A stretch of 64,000 nt of DNA, taken from contig OY720347.1 in NCBI GenBank assembly GCA_963082975.1, positions 47,740,655-47,804,654 on the forward strand, read 5' to 3'. A program made the position numbers and the translations under genes. The notes below the pieces were generated by a model. It made no database searches. It worked only from the letters and a program-made list of their open reading frames with translations, and had not been told where the DNA came from. Of the stretch, positions 1 to 12,766 are shown piece after piece (position 1 is the stretch's first letter; each line of letters opens with the position of its first letter). Origin of the DNA: Labia minor (lineage: Eukaryota; Arthropoda; Insecta; Dermaptera; Spongiphoridae).

Positions 1-71
1 AGGACCGCGGACCCCCAGTAAAGGCTTCGCGGACCCCCAGGGGTCCGCGGACCACAGTTTAAGAACCACTG
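1..71. mobile_element. hAT-like element, terminal fragment
   Basis: GC-rich repeats of 'ggacccc' and 'tccgcggacc' run into the terminus TTTAAGAACCACTG. Its reverse complement, CAGTGGTTCTTAAA, is a typical hAT-type terminal inverted repeat. Only one end is inside the window, so neither the target duplication nor the element length can be checked. Confidence 0.55.
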
Positions 72-934
72 CTATAAAATGTTCACATATACTCATAAAA
101 CGATATTTTGAGTTCAGAGACTTAAAAAGTATATTTCCTTTGAACTTTCAATATTCTATTTTATTACCGATATTTTTACGTTCTTACTCGTTAAAAAATA
201 ATTTTAAATTATAAATTAAGTGTATATTTTTAATTCATTATTATATGGAATGAATTATTTCTAAACTTTTCAAATATTTAATATAAATTAATTATTTTTA
301 TGTTATATTCAAATCCTATCTATCTATCTCTGTGGCTCTTCAAATTCAATTATTGAAATATAAATATATAAATTGTAATTATTATTATTAGAAACTATAT
401 AAATTTAATGATTTATAAGAGCATTTAATTAACACTTATGAAAAAAAAATGCTTTTTATTACATAATTTCTTTTCCTATTTTTAAAATTACATATTATTC
501 AGTTCATTTAGGCGAGAAAATAATAGGTTGTTGGTAATATAGCTATTCAAAATAATGGATAATGAAAGAAATGCTGTCACTCTTTTATTAAATCCATTAA
601 ATATTTCACCTCTGTTTGCTTTCCAACTTTCTAATCACTTATTAACTTTGAATGAAAAGACTGTCTTGTCATATTTCATCAACATTTTCGATTACATTCA
701 ACGAACAACTCACCCAATATCTAAAAAGTTTTAATGAAATAATATTTTAAAGATTAATATCGTATATAATAAGAATACCTATATAAGAAGAATGTTGATA
801 AATATTTTTCAAATTATTCTCACTACATCCAATTGTATAATCTATAGAATGTATATATTAGTGTAGTAATATATCAAGGTCTATTATTAATTTCATTAAT
901 TATTACATGTATATATATATATATGGAATATATA
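72..934. other. AT-rich DNA, no gene seen
   Basis: Stop-rich in all frames. The one recognisable piece is at about 318-343, where 'tatctatctatctctgtggctct' style sequence matches the antisense 3' tail of the LINE at 43516-43545. This suggests a tiny antisense LINE 3' remnant. A (TA)n tract lies at about 909-924. Confidence 0.5.
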
Positions 935-2073
935 CGAGGGCATGTCAATAAGACTGTGACTTTTTGAATGAAACACAGGTTTTTGGATAAAAAATTATTT
1001 TATTTTTCAAGGTATTCTCCTTTGAGCACTATACACTTCGTCAAACGTTTCTCTAATTTTTTATCCCTTCTAAAAAATAAGTTGACCTGTGGCCAGGCCC
1101 TAACCGACCGACGGTTTGAAGTAAATTAATTTCCAGCTACAGAAACAATTTCAAATAATTTTCATATATCTATTAATGTAATAAAAAACAGATATGGATA
1201 GAACATAGATATTTATAATTTTATTTTATTTATAATATATATGCAATATATGTCATGAATGGCTGGATGACGTCATATAATTTTAAATCAAGAAAAAACT
1301 AATAAATATGATTTTCCCGAGGATAAAACTAATACAAAGTGTATGATTCGTGGTGATATATAAAAAAATCTCCTCATGTGAAATTTGGTGTGAAAATAAC
1401 CCTTCCCTTCCTATCGTCGATCGCTAATACTACCACTTGCGGTTTCCGGATTTGCACCAAAAGTTTATCAATTCACCCCACTGATGCATTAAGTAAATAT
1501 ACCAAATTTCATCAAAATAGGTTGAGCCGTTCAGGCTGTACACATCTATACGGACGGACAGACGGACGGACGGACAGACATCATGCTAAAAATACTTTTC
1601 CTGTTAAGAAAATGCATGATTCGTGGAGATATGTAAAAATCTCCACATGTGAAATTTGGTGTGAAAACAATACCTCCCTTACTATCGTCGGTCGGTAATA
1701 AGAATTGTCGAAGTTATCAAAATAGATTTATTTGTGAGATGATTTCATCTTTGGAGGCAAATCTCTTTCCGCCCAGTCTTTTCTTCAGGCTTGAAAAACA
1801 AGAAATAGTCAGTGGGGGCTAATTCCGGAGAATAGGGTGGATGAGGGAGCAATTTGTATCCCAATTCATGGATTTTCATGGAAATTCACTTTTTTCCATT
1901 TTCTTCTCAAATCACGAGGTAGTCTGTATGCTATTAATCGATGTGAAACAAAAATTAAAAATTGAAATTTCGACAGGAGTCAGCTGATTGATACCTGCTG
2001 CCTGGAGCACTGTTGCCATATCATTTAAGATACGGGAAATTCAAAAAGTCACTGACTTATTGAGCTGCCCTCG
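935..2073 (-). mobile_element. Mariner-family relic, interrupted by a family A repeat
   Basis: The ends are inverted: CGAGGGCATGTCAATAAG on the left and CTTATTGAGCTGCCCTCG on the right, each next to TA, the mariner target. On the minus strand the sequence encodes pieces of a D,D34D transposase. One is a block reading PPYSPELAPTDYFLF, whose Asp is the third catalytic residue. Another is a GGKRFASKDE block. The C-terminal end reads KKLEKRLTKC...GEYLEK followed by a stop. The N-terminal half is absent, so this is an internally deleted non-autonomous copy. A family A element (about 1075-1699) splits the C-terminal part. An uninterrupted paralogue lies at 20892-21396. Confidence 0.85.
1075..1699 (+). 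mobile_element. Family A repeat, copy A1 (near full length)
   Basis: Family A is a ~580-660-bp dispersed repeat. It begins AATAAGTTGACCTGTGGCC, has ACCGACCGACGG about 25 bp inside, and ends in CGTCGGTCGGTAA, which is the inverse of the internal left motif. It also contains CRE-like TGACGTCA (here only the second, 1268-1275, is intact), the block CCAAATTTCATCAAAAT, a GGAC/GGACAGAC microsatellite, and an ~85-bp direct repeat (about 1340-1428 and 1609-1699). This copy sits inside the mariner relic. It has no coding capacity. The subterminal inverted motifs plus microsatellite recall DINE-1/HINE-type non-autonomous Helentrons, but that classification is an inference. Confidence 0.8.
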
Positions 2074-4528
2074 TATATATATATATATATATAGATAGAT
2101 AGATAAACTATGTGATATTATTTATTATATATTGAATATAATATGATATACAATCGATGCAAAAATCCCACAATTGTATTATATTTTAATATTTAGGTTT
2201 TTACAGATATTTGTTTTTGAAAATAAATATTTACGATAGTAAAAGTTTTATCATATTTTTAGAAAATTTAATTTTATTTAATCATATAAATTAATAATAA
2301 TATTATTAATTAAAAAATTTTTATAAAAAATATAAGTATATTGATGAATAAAATCAAGCTAACTATAATACATAGCTGGAAATCAGTATTCAATACAATG
2401 GATGTTCAATAAGCATCTAAACACACTCATAAACTGATTAAATAATAAAATATGAACAGAATAGGTTCTATATATCAATTTTTTTTATAAAAATTATCTA
2501 TTATATAGAAATAATTTATCGTTTTTGTTTTAATAATTATTTGAAAATGAATTTTAGCTAAATATAAATTTAATTTTTTATCTAGAATATTGATATATTT
2601 ATATATATATAATATATTAACAAGAAAATTTGATTTTAAAATCATATCTAGGGTAGGGAGGAAAGTGACTGCATGATTCTAAACAACACTTATAATCAAT
2701 TTTATATTACTTAATTAATTTTATTAATTTATAAAATTAAAATTACAAAAGTCTATGTGAGAGAAAATATTCAAAATATATGGAAAAGTGTTAAAGAGGG
2801 AGGAGGAATCTTGTGTTGGAATTTGAGAGAAGTCAGAATATTTTAACAAAATACTCTTGAAAATAACATTTTAAACTACATATATAATAATATCCACTCT
2901 CTATGAAATTTGGAATTTTAATATTGTTGAATTCAATTTTTATATTAAATCAAAAAAAAAAATTGCTGAGCATCCACAATGTGCTCAGAATACAAAAACG
3001 GTTGCGCAATTTTCCAAAAATTAGATACCTGGCATCTCCTCAACTTAGAAAAAAAAAATATAATTTGAACGTTTCTATCCACAATAGATACAAGTTATTA
3101 AATATAACTTTGGCAATAAATCATTATTTATAACATTTTATATTTAATAAAATAAAATTATTCAATTTAATTCTAATTTAAATCTTCTATTGTAATTTTA
3201 CTATTTCACCAAATTATCTAAATTATCTTAAAAAACTGAAACAATATTTTCTCATATATTATATTATATAATGCTGTAAGTATATCATAAAAAAAGTTCA
3301 ATTAAATTTAATTATTATGCATAATTTTCTTTCTTGTAGAATTGAAAATGAAAATGCAGATGAGATAAGTTCGTTGACTAACACTTCATCCAAGACAGTC
3401 AAATCAAGTTTCTAATGGATTTTATATTAACGCCTATCAGTTAAGAAGAAATGGAATGAATAATTTGTAAAAAAAAAAAACGCTTATTACTCATTAAGTC
3501 GGAACAATTTCTTTTTTTTTAAATAAAAAAAGCTTTGGAAATTATAAAAGTTTAATGATCAGAGATTGAGACATAACTTTTTCTTTTGAATAATAATTAT
3601 CTATTTTGAATAATTTTTTATTAATAATTGAAGTTCTAGAAATATACTTTCATTAATATTGCTATTCTAGATTGAAAAATGGAAATGTTTTGAATATAAA
3701 TTTATCATAATTTCAAAATATTTAAAAAATTATTTTTTTATTATCCAAAAATAGGTGGTTTAGTTTAAAAATCACTTCACTTTGTCCATATGGTCCGAAA
3801 TAGAACTTTGATTATATTGCAATCTTTTTGCTCTTTCCATTTATTTATTTGTTATTTATAAATGGGTAAAGTATTTATGGATTTTACATATTCATTTATA
3901 AACATGATAAATTTGTAACTACATTTAAAATTTCAAAATAAACATTTTTAATTTATATTTTTAATAAAATGTCCACATTTATTAAAAAAAAATAATTATA
4001 TTTAAACTTTGAACTTTTAATAGTTATATTTAATACATAAGATTAAAGAAAAATTTAATACACCCTATTATTATTCTTTAATAAATATAAAGTTGAATTT
4101 CTTTAAATAAGTGAATTTATTTTCAACTTGAGTCTGAAATGTTTTTTCATATAATATTTGAAAGATTTCAAATACAGGGTTGATATTAGATTTTATTATT
4201 TATTGTTATTATATATATATAATGTCATCCAGAATTTGTAATTTTCTATTTTCTGGTAAGGAAATAAATACAAAAAAATAAGGGTTTTAAATAGGCATCA
4301 TTAGGGAGAATTTTTTCAAACAATAAAGTAATTAGATTGTTCAAAAATTTAACGGTAAATTTCAATATATATAAATATTTAAATTGTTTAGTATAATATA
4401 ATTTTTCTTTGAGGCTCGGGGAGCTATGCAGTTCCAAAGTGGCTTGAGAAGTCATTTGGGTTGCCTATCCCTGTTCTTGAATATCAATAAATAAACCATT
4501 TAACCTAATTTTAAAGTATAGTCTAGTT
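2074..4528. other. AT-rich DNA, nothing recognised
   Basis: Very AT-rich sequence with many short homopolymers and (TA)n tracts. No open frame with protein-like composition, no known repeat end and no splice-flanked exon was recognised. The short frame at 2903-3133 has low-complexity composition. Confidence 0.5.
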
Positions 4529-4835
4529 CAGGCCTTCTTAAACTATGGGTCGCGACCCCAAAGGGGATCGCGTAGCAAAATTCTGGGGTGCAAAGAGATT
4601 TTAATGTCAAATATTTACGATTTTGTAACATCTAGAATCTAGTAATTATACAAATACACACCTAGATTCTAGATGTGTATTTGCTCATTTAGTTTTATAT
4701 GTATGAATATATTGTTACCTAATAAATAAATCATCAAAAAATATTTATATATCTCTCTTTTATATTTATATGGGGTCGCCAGAAAACTCGCAATCATAAA
4801 TGGGGTCGCGAAAGAAAAAAGTTTAAGAAGCCCTG
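4529..4835. mobile_element. hAT-type MITE with perfect 8-bp target duplication
   Basis: The left terminus is CAGGCCTTCTTAAACTATGG and the right is AGTTTAAGAAGCCCTG, a matching inverted pair. GGGTCGCGACCCC-like GC motifs lie just inside each end. The element is flanked on both sides by GTCTAGTT (4521-4528 and 4836-4843), an 8-bp duplication diagnostic of hAT superfamily insertion. At 307 bp it has no transposase and must be non-autonomous. The perfect duplication suggests a fairly recent insertion. Confidence 0.9.
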
Positions 4836-6302
4836 GTCTAGTTTAAAACTTTTTTGGAGTAGAGGATTAAATAATATCTAGTAATATTATATATTATATA
4901 TATAGTTTATATTATTATTTTTAAAATTTCCATTAATTAATTAAGTATTAATTTTAATAATAATTATAAAACTATTATTTAACAGCGATTTTTATTTATA
5001 GAGAAAAGAGTTAATATTTTATATGAAAAATGAAAATAAAATTTACCGATATTTGTGTTTATTCGTCTTTCCAAATAAATACTACAAATTTTATTAAAAC
5101 ATTGATATACATCCTACAATCAGGTGGTGAAATACTTCATCCTTTAAGTTGAATTAATAAGAAAAAAAATAATATATGATATATGATTAAAAAAAAATAA
5201 AATGAATTGTTTCTGAGAAATATCCATGAAATTTACCTCTTTTTTTAATTAAATCCAGAATTTTTTAATTAATTTCGAATTGTAAGGCAACGGATGCTAC
5301 CTCAAATAAAATCGAATTTCAACACAATAAATAATTGGAGGATTTTATCTAATCATATCAAACCCGAATGAACGGTTAATGCGTTTTCCTTTGAAAAACA
5401 TAAATAAAAGCAGAGTAAACCGATTTTTTTAAGTGACCTCGATAAAAAAACATTTGTCCTTCCGCAATAGAATTTATGGGCGTTGGAAAAGACCAATTTA
5501 TTCAGATTCTCAATCAATAAATGAATAAATTATAAAAAAATAGACATTCCAATTGCATTCTGACATAGGCTTGGTATATTAGTTTTAAAAGTGAAATATT
5601 ATCAAAGAAACCAGAATCTGAAGAAAAAATAGATTTCGTTAAGAATTTCAAATCTTAACTTGTTCAAGAAAATAAATAAATATTACTAATTGTTGCTGAA
5701 AACGAATAATTCTTTTAAATTAAAATAATCTAATTTCTTTATTTAAATTAATTTACTCATTTTTTTCAACCTGTAGATTTTTATTTATTTATTTAGGTAT
5801 ATATATATATTATACATTTTTTTGTAAATAAAGTTAATTATAGATCTAATTTAGAAATAGCAATTATAGAAAATAGTGAATCATAGTCTCTTAAATAATA
5901 AGTTTCTATTTTAAATAATTAAAGATATATATATATATATATCTTAATCACAGTACTCTGAATTTTGTTCGACTTCCCAAATGGGAGTTTAGAAGAGAGA
6001 GTTCTAAATTGTCAAAGTTTATTCCCCAGGTATTATCTGGTAATTATTTCAATTCCTCGCGGAGGTAATACTGCCACTTTTGGAAATATTGATATATGTT
6101 AATAAAAATAAGTTATTCTAAAATATAATCATTAAATTATGAAATCTTAAAACATAAAGATATTTGAAAATCCCATAATTATGTAGTTTCGTTAAACTCT
6201 AAAATTAAATATTAATTTAATAGATATGGAAATAAATATTTATGAAGATAGATTGATCTTAATCACACAGTGATTTTATTTTAAACAGTTTAAATTTATA
6301 TA
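4836..6302. other. AT-rich DNA, nothing recognised
   Basis: No gene or recognisable repeat seen. (TA)n tracts lie near 5800 and 5926-5942. Confidence 0.5.
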
Positions 6303-6530
6303 CAGTGATGCCTCGCATAACGAACGCCTCGCACAGCGAACGCTGCACACAACGAACCATAATGAACTAAATTCCATGATTCATACAACGAACTTCGTTT
6401 CACACAACGAACTCGCCCGAGCTTCCACGATCGCTGCCGTTGTATTGCATCCCGCGTTTCACATAACGAACTTTTCGCATAACGAACTTGCTCCTGGAAC
6501 GAATTAAGTTCGTTGTGTGAGGCACGAGTG
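6303..6530. mobile_element. pogo/Tigger-like MITE (CGAAC-rich)
   Basis: A 228-bp element bounded by TA on both sides. The left end is CAGTGATGCCTCGCATAACG and the right end is CGTTGTGTGAGGCACGAGTG, an imperfect inverted pair. The interior repeats 'cacaacgaac/cataacgaac' about eight times. The CAGTG...CCTCG start is typical of pogo/Tigger-type Tc1-mariner relatives. It has no coding capacity. Confidence 0.75.
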
Positions 6531-6794
6531 TATTTAAGTATATCTTTTTATTTTATAATATATGTTCGAAATTTAATTTAAATAGTTTTTATAAAAAAAA
6601 ATATCGAACATATAATAAACGATATTTTTCAATTAATAGTTATATTCGAAGGGATTTTTTTTTGTTTGTTTTGCCAAAGAGTTTAATTTAACTTTTTTAA
6701 CTTTATAAAGAAACCAATTTTTTTAGTTATTTAATAATTTTCAGGAGAGTAATTTAAATAAAAAAAATTTGAAGAAAATATATATTTAATTAAA

Positions 6795-6825
<31 letters not shown>

Positions 6826-7012
6826 AATGCCATGTTTAAATTAAATTTTTAATAATACACTATCAATATTCTTATATTAGGAGAAAATATATATAATAAT
6901 GTAAAATTAGAATCGTTCAACCTTATTTGGTTAATCAGAAAAAACATTCTCTAGTTTGGAAAATGAATAAAAGTTAAATATATTTATAAATGAAGAATAA
7001 AAAATAAAAATG

Positions 7013-7848
7013 AGCTGTGGCCAGGCACTGAACCAAGCGACGATTTGAAATAAATTAATTTCTAAACAACATTATATATACAGTGGTACCTCGACATACG
7101 AGTGCCCCAACATACGAGTTTTTCGAGATACGAGCCGACGAGCAAGTGATTTTTTGCTTTTAGTTACGAGCGAAATTCGAGATACAAGTTCATTTCGAGT
7201 TTATTTCTTTACATTCTCTTTTTTGTTTTTGTGCAATAAATATTTGATATTTATAAATACATGTTTATTATTCAAAACCACGTAACAAAAATAACTGGGG
7301 TGACATTTTGGAGGTTGGAACGGATTAATGGTAGTTCAATTGTTTTGTATGGGGAAATTTACTTCGAGATACGAGTAATTCAAGAAGGTTGCGGAACGAA
7401 TTAAACTCGTATGTCGAGGTACCACTGTATATATATATATATATATTAAAAACTTGAATTAAAATAACTAATTTAAATTATCTTGGTTTTTATTTTTAAT
7501 TTAATTACTCAATTATTAATTACCACTATATTTTAAGTGAAATATTTTCCGACAATGAATATAAAATTAATACTTAATAAAACTACCACTTCCGGTTTTC
7601 GGATATATGCCAAAAGTTGATGAATTCATGCAATATATCAAATATTATCAAAATCCGTTGAGCCGTTCAAGCTATACATGTCTATACGTACACACAATGA
7701 ACAGATTGACGTACTGACGGATAGACATCATGCTATAAATACTTTTTCTGTTAACAAAATGCATGATTCGTGTATATATGTAAAAATATCCACATGTGAA
7801 ATTTGGTGTGAAAACAATATCTTCCCTTCCTATCGTCGGTCGGTAAAA
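7013..7848 (+). mobile_element. Family A repeat, diverged copy A2 interrupted by a MITE
   Basis: The left end of family A (GAGCTGTGGCCAGGCACTG, ..CCAAGCGACGATTTGA) is recognisable at 7013-7075. The right half, from the CTACCACTTCCGGTTTTCGG block to CGTCGGTCGGTAA, lies at about 7581-7848. Between them lie the MITE at 7081-7427 and AT-rich sequence. Many substitutions make this the oldest-looking family A copy. Confidence 0.75.
7081..7427. mobile_element. pogo/Tigger-like MITE with long perfect termini
   Basis: A 347-bp element flanked by TA. It has strongly matching termini: CAGTGGTACCTCGACATACG on the left and CGTATGTCGAGGTACCACTG on the right. The interior repeats 'cgagatacgag'. The termini are of the Tigger/pogo type. 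It is inserted in family A copy A2, so it is younger than A2. Confidence 0.88.
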
Positions 7849-9204
7849 ATACTCGTACATTTAAGTTTCTAATAATGATATTTGAATAACAAAGATTTTT
7901 TTATCTTCCAATTAAAGATTTGACTATTTATTTTTCTTCTTTCTTTTCTAAATTCAGTTCATTTTATTAAAAAATTAAAAATACATTTTTTTCTTTGTCA
8001 GTAAATTGTTATTAACTTTTTACTGGTGTATTACTAGGAACAGATGAAATCAAAAATTTATATCCCTTTGTTTTAAATGATTCTAAAACATATATTTATA
8101 ACTTATTTTGTGAAATATAGTAAAAAATATATAGTATATATTTAATTAAGACTATTGGCAATTAATATGTTATCAAATTACTTATACTTATCAAATTATT
8201 AACAATTAATAATTATTTTTCAAAATAATTTAAAACAAATAAATAAATTAAGATTTTTATCTGACCTAAATATGTAATATGCTTTATTATAGCAGTAATT
8301 ATATTTCTTTAATAATCTCATTTTCGCGTTATAAGTAATTAATTATTTATTCATAATATATATATATATCAAACACCACACGCTTTATTTCTATTCAGAT
8401 TTCCATTCATGTTAATAAAAAATATTCTTAAATATGGTAGCATATTTATAAATTAAATGTCATGATTTGAATATAAATATTGAGTTAAATACCTATAAAA
8501 AAATTTTTAAATTAAATATTTTTTAGAGTAAACTACCTAACATGCAAATTCATAATGTATTTATCCACACATAGTACCTTTATTTTTATTTTCTAAATCA
8601 AGAATAATCGGTATATACCATTGATAAAATAATATTATAAATATTAATTACTATATCAGAAATATTCACTTAAACAATTTCTCTTAAGCAAAATATTTAT
8701 ATACTTAAATGTTTTATTTGAAAATGAATCACATTATTTTTAGAAATGTACATTTTCATTTCCTTTTTTTCCATTAATCACAATACGAACCAACAAACAT
8801 TATTAATATTGTGAAAAATGAATACGAATATTTTTCTTATATCTTAATCTTGAAAATAAATAGCTTTGTTGGCTAAAGTTAAATAAAATATACCATTTAA
8901 CGTGTATATTTATGTAATTTTCTCTCTATTTGAAAGTATAATTAAGGTAAAGTCTTCACTATGTGTTGACCCCACTTAAAATTCACCCAGATGAATATTT
9001 TACTCATAATATTAGATAAACATCAATATATATATAACTTGTATTTTCTTTAACTTCTCTTTGCTTCTTGATATTTTCATTCTTTAACATTTAGCGCAGA
9101 TGGTACATTTAATTCGTATTCTATTTTAGTATTATATGAAGTTTTTTTTTTTTTTAGTATAACGTACGGCTCGAGAATTAATTTGTGTGTCATTTTTGTT
9201 GCAG
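7849..9204. other. AT-rich DNA, probably intron upstream of the 9.2-kb exon
   Basis: No exon or repeat was recognised. Because the exon at 9205 starts at an AG acceptor with an incomplete codon, at least the part next to it should be intron of the same plus-strand gene. Confidence 0.5.
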
Positions 9205-9533
9205 CGGAAGGGGAGACGTTCCTCCAGGGCCTGTCGCATTACGGTCCCTGGGGTTATCTTATGCTCGGCATGATGATCTGCGGTGTGGTGCTCATGTTAT
9301 GTGGCTTGTGGGAATGCTGTTGTCGACGTCCCAAAACCGTCGAACTCACACCTTCGGGATCTCCATCTGCAGTATTTGTCATCGGGCCTGAAACAGTTTC
9401 GTCACCGCCCTCCTATGACGATCTGGAACAACCGCCAACATATACGTCGTTGTTTCCGTCAAATACGACCCCAGGAGCCACCGCCACAGCGCTCGTTGTG
9501 GACACCAGCCCATGTGAAAAGCCCTCCAAATGA
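9205..9533 (+). CDS. Terminal coding exon of a membrane protein with two PPxY motifs
   Basis: This is the only stretch with clear host-gene character: GC-richer than its surroundings, open for 108 codons to TGA at 9531-9533, and preceded by a pyrimidine-rich 'catttttgttgcag' splice acceptor. The exon begins with two bases of a split codon, so upstream exons must exist. The encoded C-terminal part has a short extracellular-like stub. A hydrophobic segment at about exon residues 15-35 (GYLMLGMMICGVVLMLCGLW) is followed by Cys-Cys-Cys-Arg-Arg, a likely palmitoylation and stop-transfer patch. The tail is Pro/Ser/Thr-rich with PPSY (67-70) and PPTY (76-79). PPxY motifs bind WW domains such as those of Nedd4-family ubiquitin ligases, so a role in trafficking or ubiquitin recruitment is plausible but inferred. 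I do not recognise the family. The upstream in-frame codons of the open frame lie in the intron. Confidence 0.75.
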
Positions 9534-9900
9534 ACTCATTCCCTCTGTGCACTTCTCAAATCGAGCTTCTGCCAAGGGTCACAATCAAATTCGAACAAAA
9601 CCAAATCAGAGATTGGGAATTCGAAATATTTCAGTCAGAAAGTTTTATTTTTCTACCCGATACAACAAGAGGATTTCTTTGGGATATTATCCACTTGTTT
9701 AATTTCCATATCTTTTTTTTTTAACAAAAAAAAACAACCTAATTTAGGTTAAGTGAAAAAGAAACATGGATGGGTCCAAAGGACTTAGTTTGATCTCTGG
9801 TTTAAACTGATTTTTTGTGTGTTTAATTTGACTGAAAAAAAACAACAAACTATTTACTATTTATTTTTTACTCTTTCAATTATTAAAACAAAATAAATAA
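9534..9900 (+). other. Probable 3' UTR with poly(A) signal
   Basis: The sequence after the stop is at first less AT-rich, then degrades into AT-rich DNA. Overlapping AATAAA signals occur at 9892-9897 and just after. The transcript end is inferred, not shown. Confidence 0.5.
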
Positions 9901-12766
9901 ATATATGTTTTAGTGTTTTATAAAACTAAAAACCAAACAAAACAATTATATAAATATGTATATTCTAACAATTGTTTCCTGACTGAATTTGGTTTCTAAT
10001 TTAGATCCATTGGCTATTATTGACCATTTCAACCAAATCTATAAAATTTAAAATCCTATTTATATTCACAAGGCCATTGGAAATAAACAAAAAAGAGAAT
10101 CATCCGCAATTCATATAAAAATTAATAAATGACACCGACCAGAAAAAATAAGACATTCAACAATTTATTGTTGTTATATTTTTACTTATAAATATTCATG
10201 TATTTAATGACTACATTAATTAACTCATACAACTCTGGCTACACGATATAATCAACAATGTGAAACAAATAGTATTAACAATTTATCAATAGTAAACTAT
10301 CTAATCCATATCTTTCATTGTAAATATTTAATTTCAAATTTGTGTTTTCTCTATTTTATTTAAATAAATTTATAATTTATAAAATAGATAGATACAAAAT
10401 AATAATATACTTGTATAGAGCAGAGCCGGATCTATTTTATTTTAAAACCAACTAAAATAATTCAAATTTTTTTTTTTTTTTTAAATTTGCTATATTATTT
10501 TTTAATTCTTTGGATTATTGTTAAATGAATTATTATTTATGAAATTCATAAATATAGAAATCTGATTATTAAACTTAATATTAAAATATATATATAATAT
10601 AAGTACTTAATATAAATTATTTAATGACAATCTTGCCGATAATTTCTATATCTATATAAATATATAAAAACAATTTTATTTATTATAAGGTCTATTAGTT
10701 TAAATACAAATTCATAATTAAAATTAATAATTCAGATATTATATTTGAAAAATTGTTTTATTTTATTTTACTTTCTTTTTTAGAAATAATCAATTCTTTC
10801 AAAATATTTTTAGCATATGTAACATCTATCCATTCGTCATGTATATTAAACAGGTGGAACTGACATATCATTAATTAATATTAAAAATGCATGAACACGA
10901 ATGTATGATTTAAAAATATGAATATCATACGAATGTGTACAATTTTTTAACTTTCTGTTTATATCCATACTTAAAAAGTTATTTAATTTCTTTTTTATTT
11001 ATTTATATATTTATATATGTATACTTTTCCATTTTTTTTTTTCAACAAATATATAAAAGGTGTTTTTCTTTTTTTCTTTTTATCTAGATCTGACATTGTA
11101 TCTATCTATTTAGTTCTCTCCTTTATGATTCACTCGTTAATTTAATTCAAATGTTTGAAATCGTGCCAGTTGTATAGTTTGTGCCATAGACTATCCAGTG
11201 AATTGGTGGCGAAATGATAGAAGTGAACTTGTCTTTTTTTTTATCTTCAAGCTGATAAAATAAACAATAAAAGAAAATTGTGTCAAACTATATTGTGTGC
11301 GTGACGGGAGTGAGGTTCGCGCCAAAAGACCCCCATCAAAAGGGCAAAAAACAGAGGGTGCGAATTCTGAAATGAGATTTGTTTGTTTGTTTCCAAAAGT
11401 CAGGCGGGGCGTTAGACCGAAAGCCTCTATTTTTTGACGTTCGTTAACCAGAGCCAAAGATTAAACTATTATCTTATTTAAATTTATCTACATTGTATGT
11501 TTTTATTATTAATATTGCTATACACTTTATGTATTATTATGTATAATAATGTTTTTATGGCATTACAAATAAATTTATGGCATGTTTTGGATGCCTATAT
11601 TTATTTATTTAAAGACATATGTTGATTAATATAATTACATTGATTGTTATTATTATTCTAATAAAATAAAATTTAATACTGTTTTATTGAAAATGTTTGT
11701 TGTTAAATATTATAATATTTCTTCCATTTTGATATTATATTGAATTATATATAATTTGGAAAAAGATACGCTTAACATATAATTTCATATTTTTCATATT
11801 TAAAATTTAATCATTATAACTACATTATTATTAGATAAATTGTAGATTTTTGTTGAAATTTTGCATTTTTAATTTTTTTTTTTTTTTATTTTTGAAAATA
11901 CTTTTTCATATTCATTTTTTAATATTTATTAATTCATATTTCATTATGAAATCTTCAAAGAAGAATATTTTAATATAATTTGAAAAATTATAATTATATA
12001 TTGATACTCAATTTTTTTTTTATAAAATCCGAGTTCTCTGTTTTTATTACAGGAAATTACTCAATAGAATACAATGGAGTTTCATTATTGATCTGGATGG
12101 AGTCTCAATTTCGAAAAGAACCATAAATTGCATCGTTTCATCAGAGATAAAATTTTAAAATTAAGATTTATAAGAAAAATAAAATAAATTTTATATGCTA
12201 ATATATTTTTTACCTAAACAAACTGTGGTACAGTTTCATGGTTTAAGTTATTAGAAATTCTATGTCTTTTGATTATATCAATTTCACACAATATATTGAT
12301 TAAAATCCGAGCTTTTTTGATAATATGTTCATGAAAGTTCACTTATGGTTATTGTAAAATTTATTTCTAACTATTTTTATTACTATCCTTAATAAATTTT
12401 ACTTTAAAAGTCTAAATTAAAAAGTTTTAGAAAACTAATCTATTTTTATAAAAATTCAAATAAAAGTGACTAAGTAATAAAACTCTTAAAAAATTTAATT
12501 CTAGGAATCGTTTTAATTTAATATTTGAACAATTCTTATTTTACTAATTTTATAGAGTTTTTATAATAAAAAATAAATGCGACATACAAAATTTTTAGCA
12601 ACAAAGAGATAAATCTTAAAATACAGAACCTAATAACAATAACTAAAGGGGTATATAAATTAAAGTTGCAATCAGGAAACGCATCTTATTATTCAGAAAA
12701 GGGTTCAATTCAAAAAAAGCCAAAGAATATCATAGTTTAAATCTATAAAAACAAATTTTGTCGCTC
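9901..12766. other. AT-rich DNA with one GC-richer patch at about 11290-11460
   Basis: Mostly low-complexity AT sequence. The patch at about 11290-11460 (GTGACGGGAGTGAGGTTCGC ... CAGGCGGGGCGTTAGACCG) stands out in composition. It is open on the minus strand for 88 codons, but the product is not recognised. It could be an exon, a regulatory island or an old repeat. Confidence 0.4.

Noticed and set aside
1378..1698. 106-codon frame and the similar frame at 7678-7872
   Set aside because: These lie inside family A copies, run through its microsatellite and direct repeats, and are not conserved as frames in other copies.
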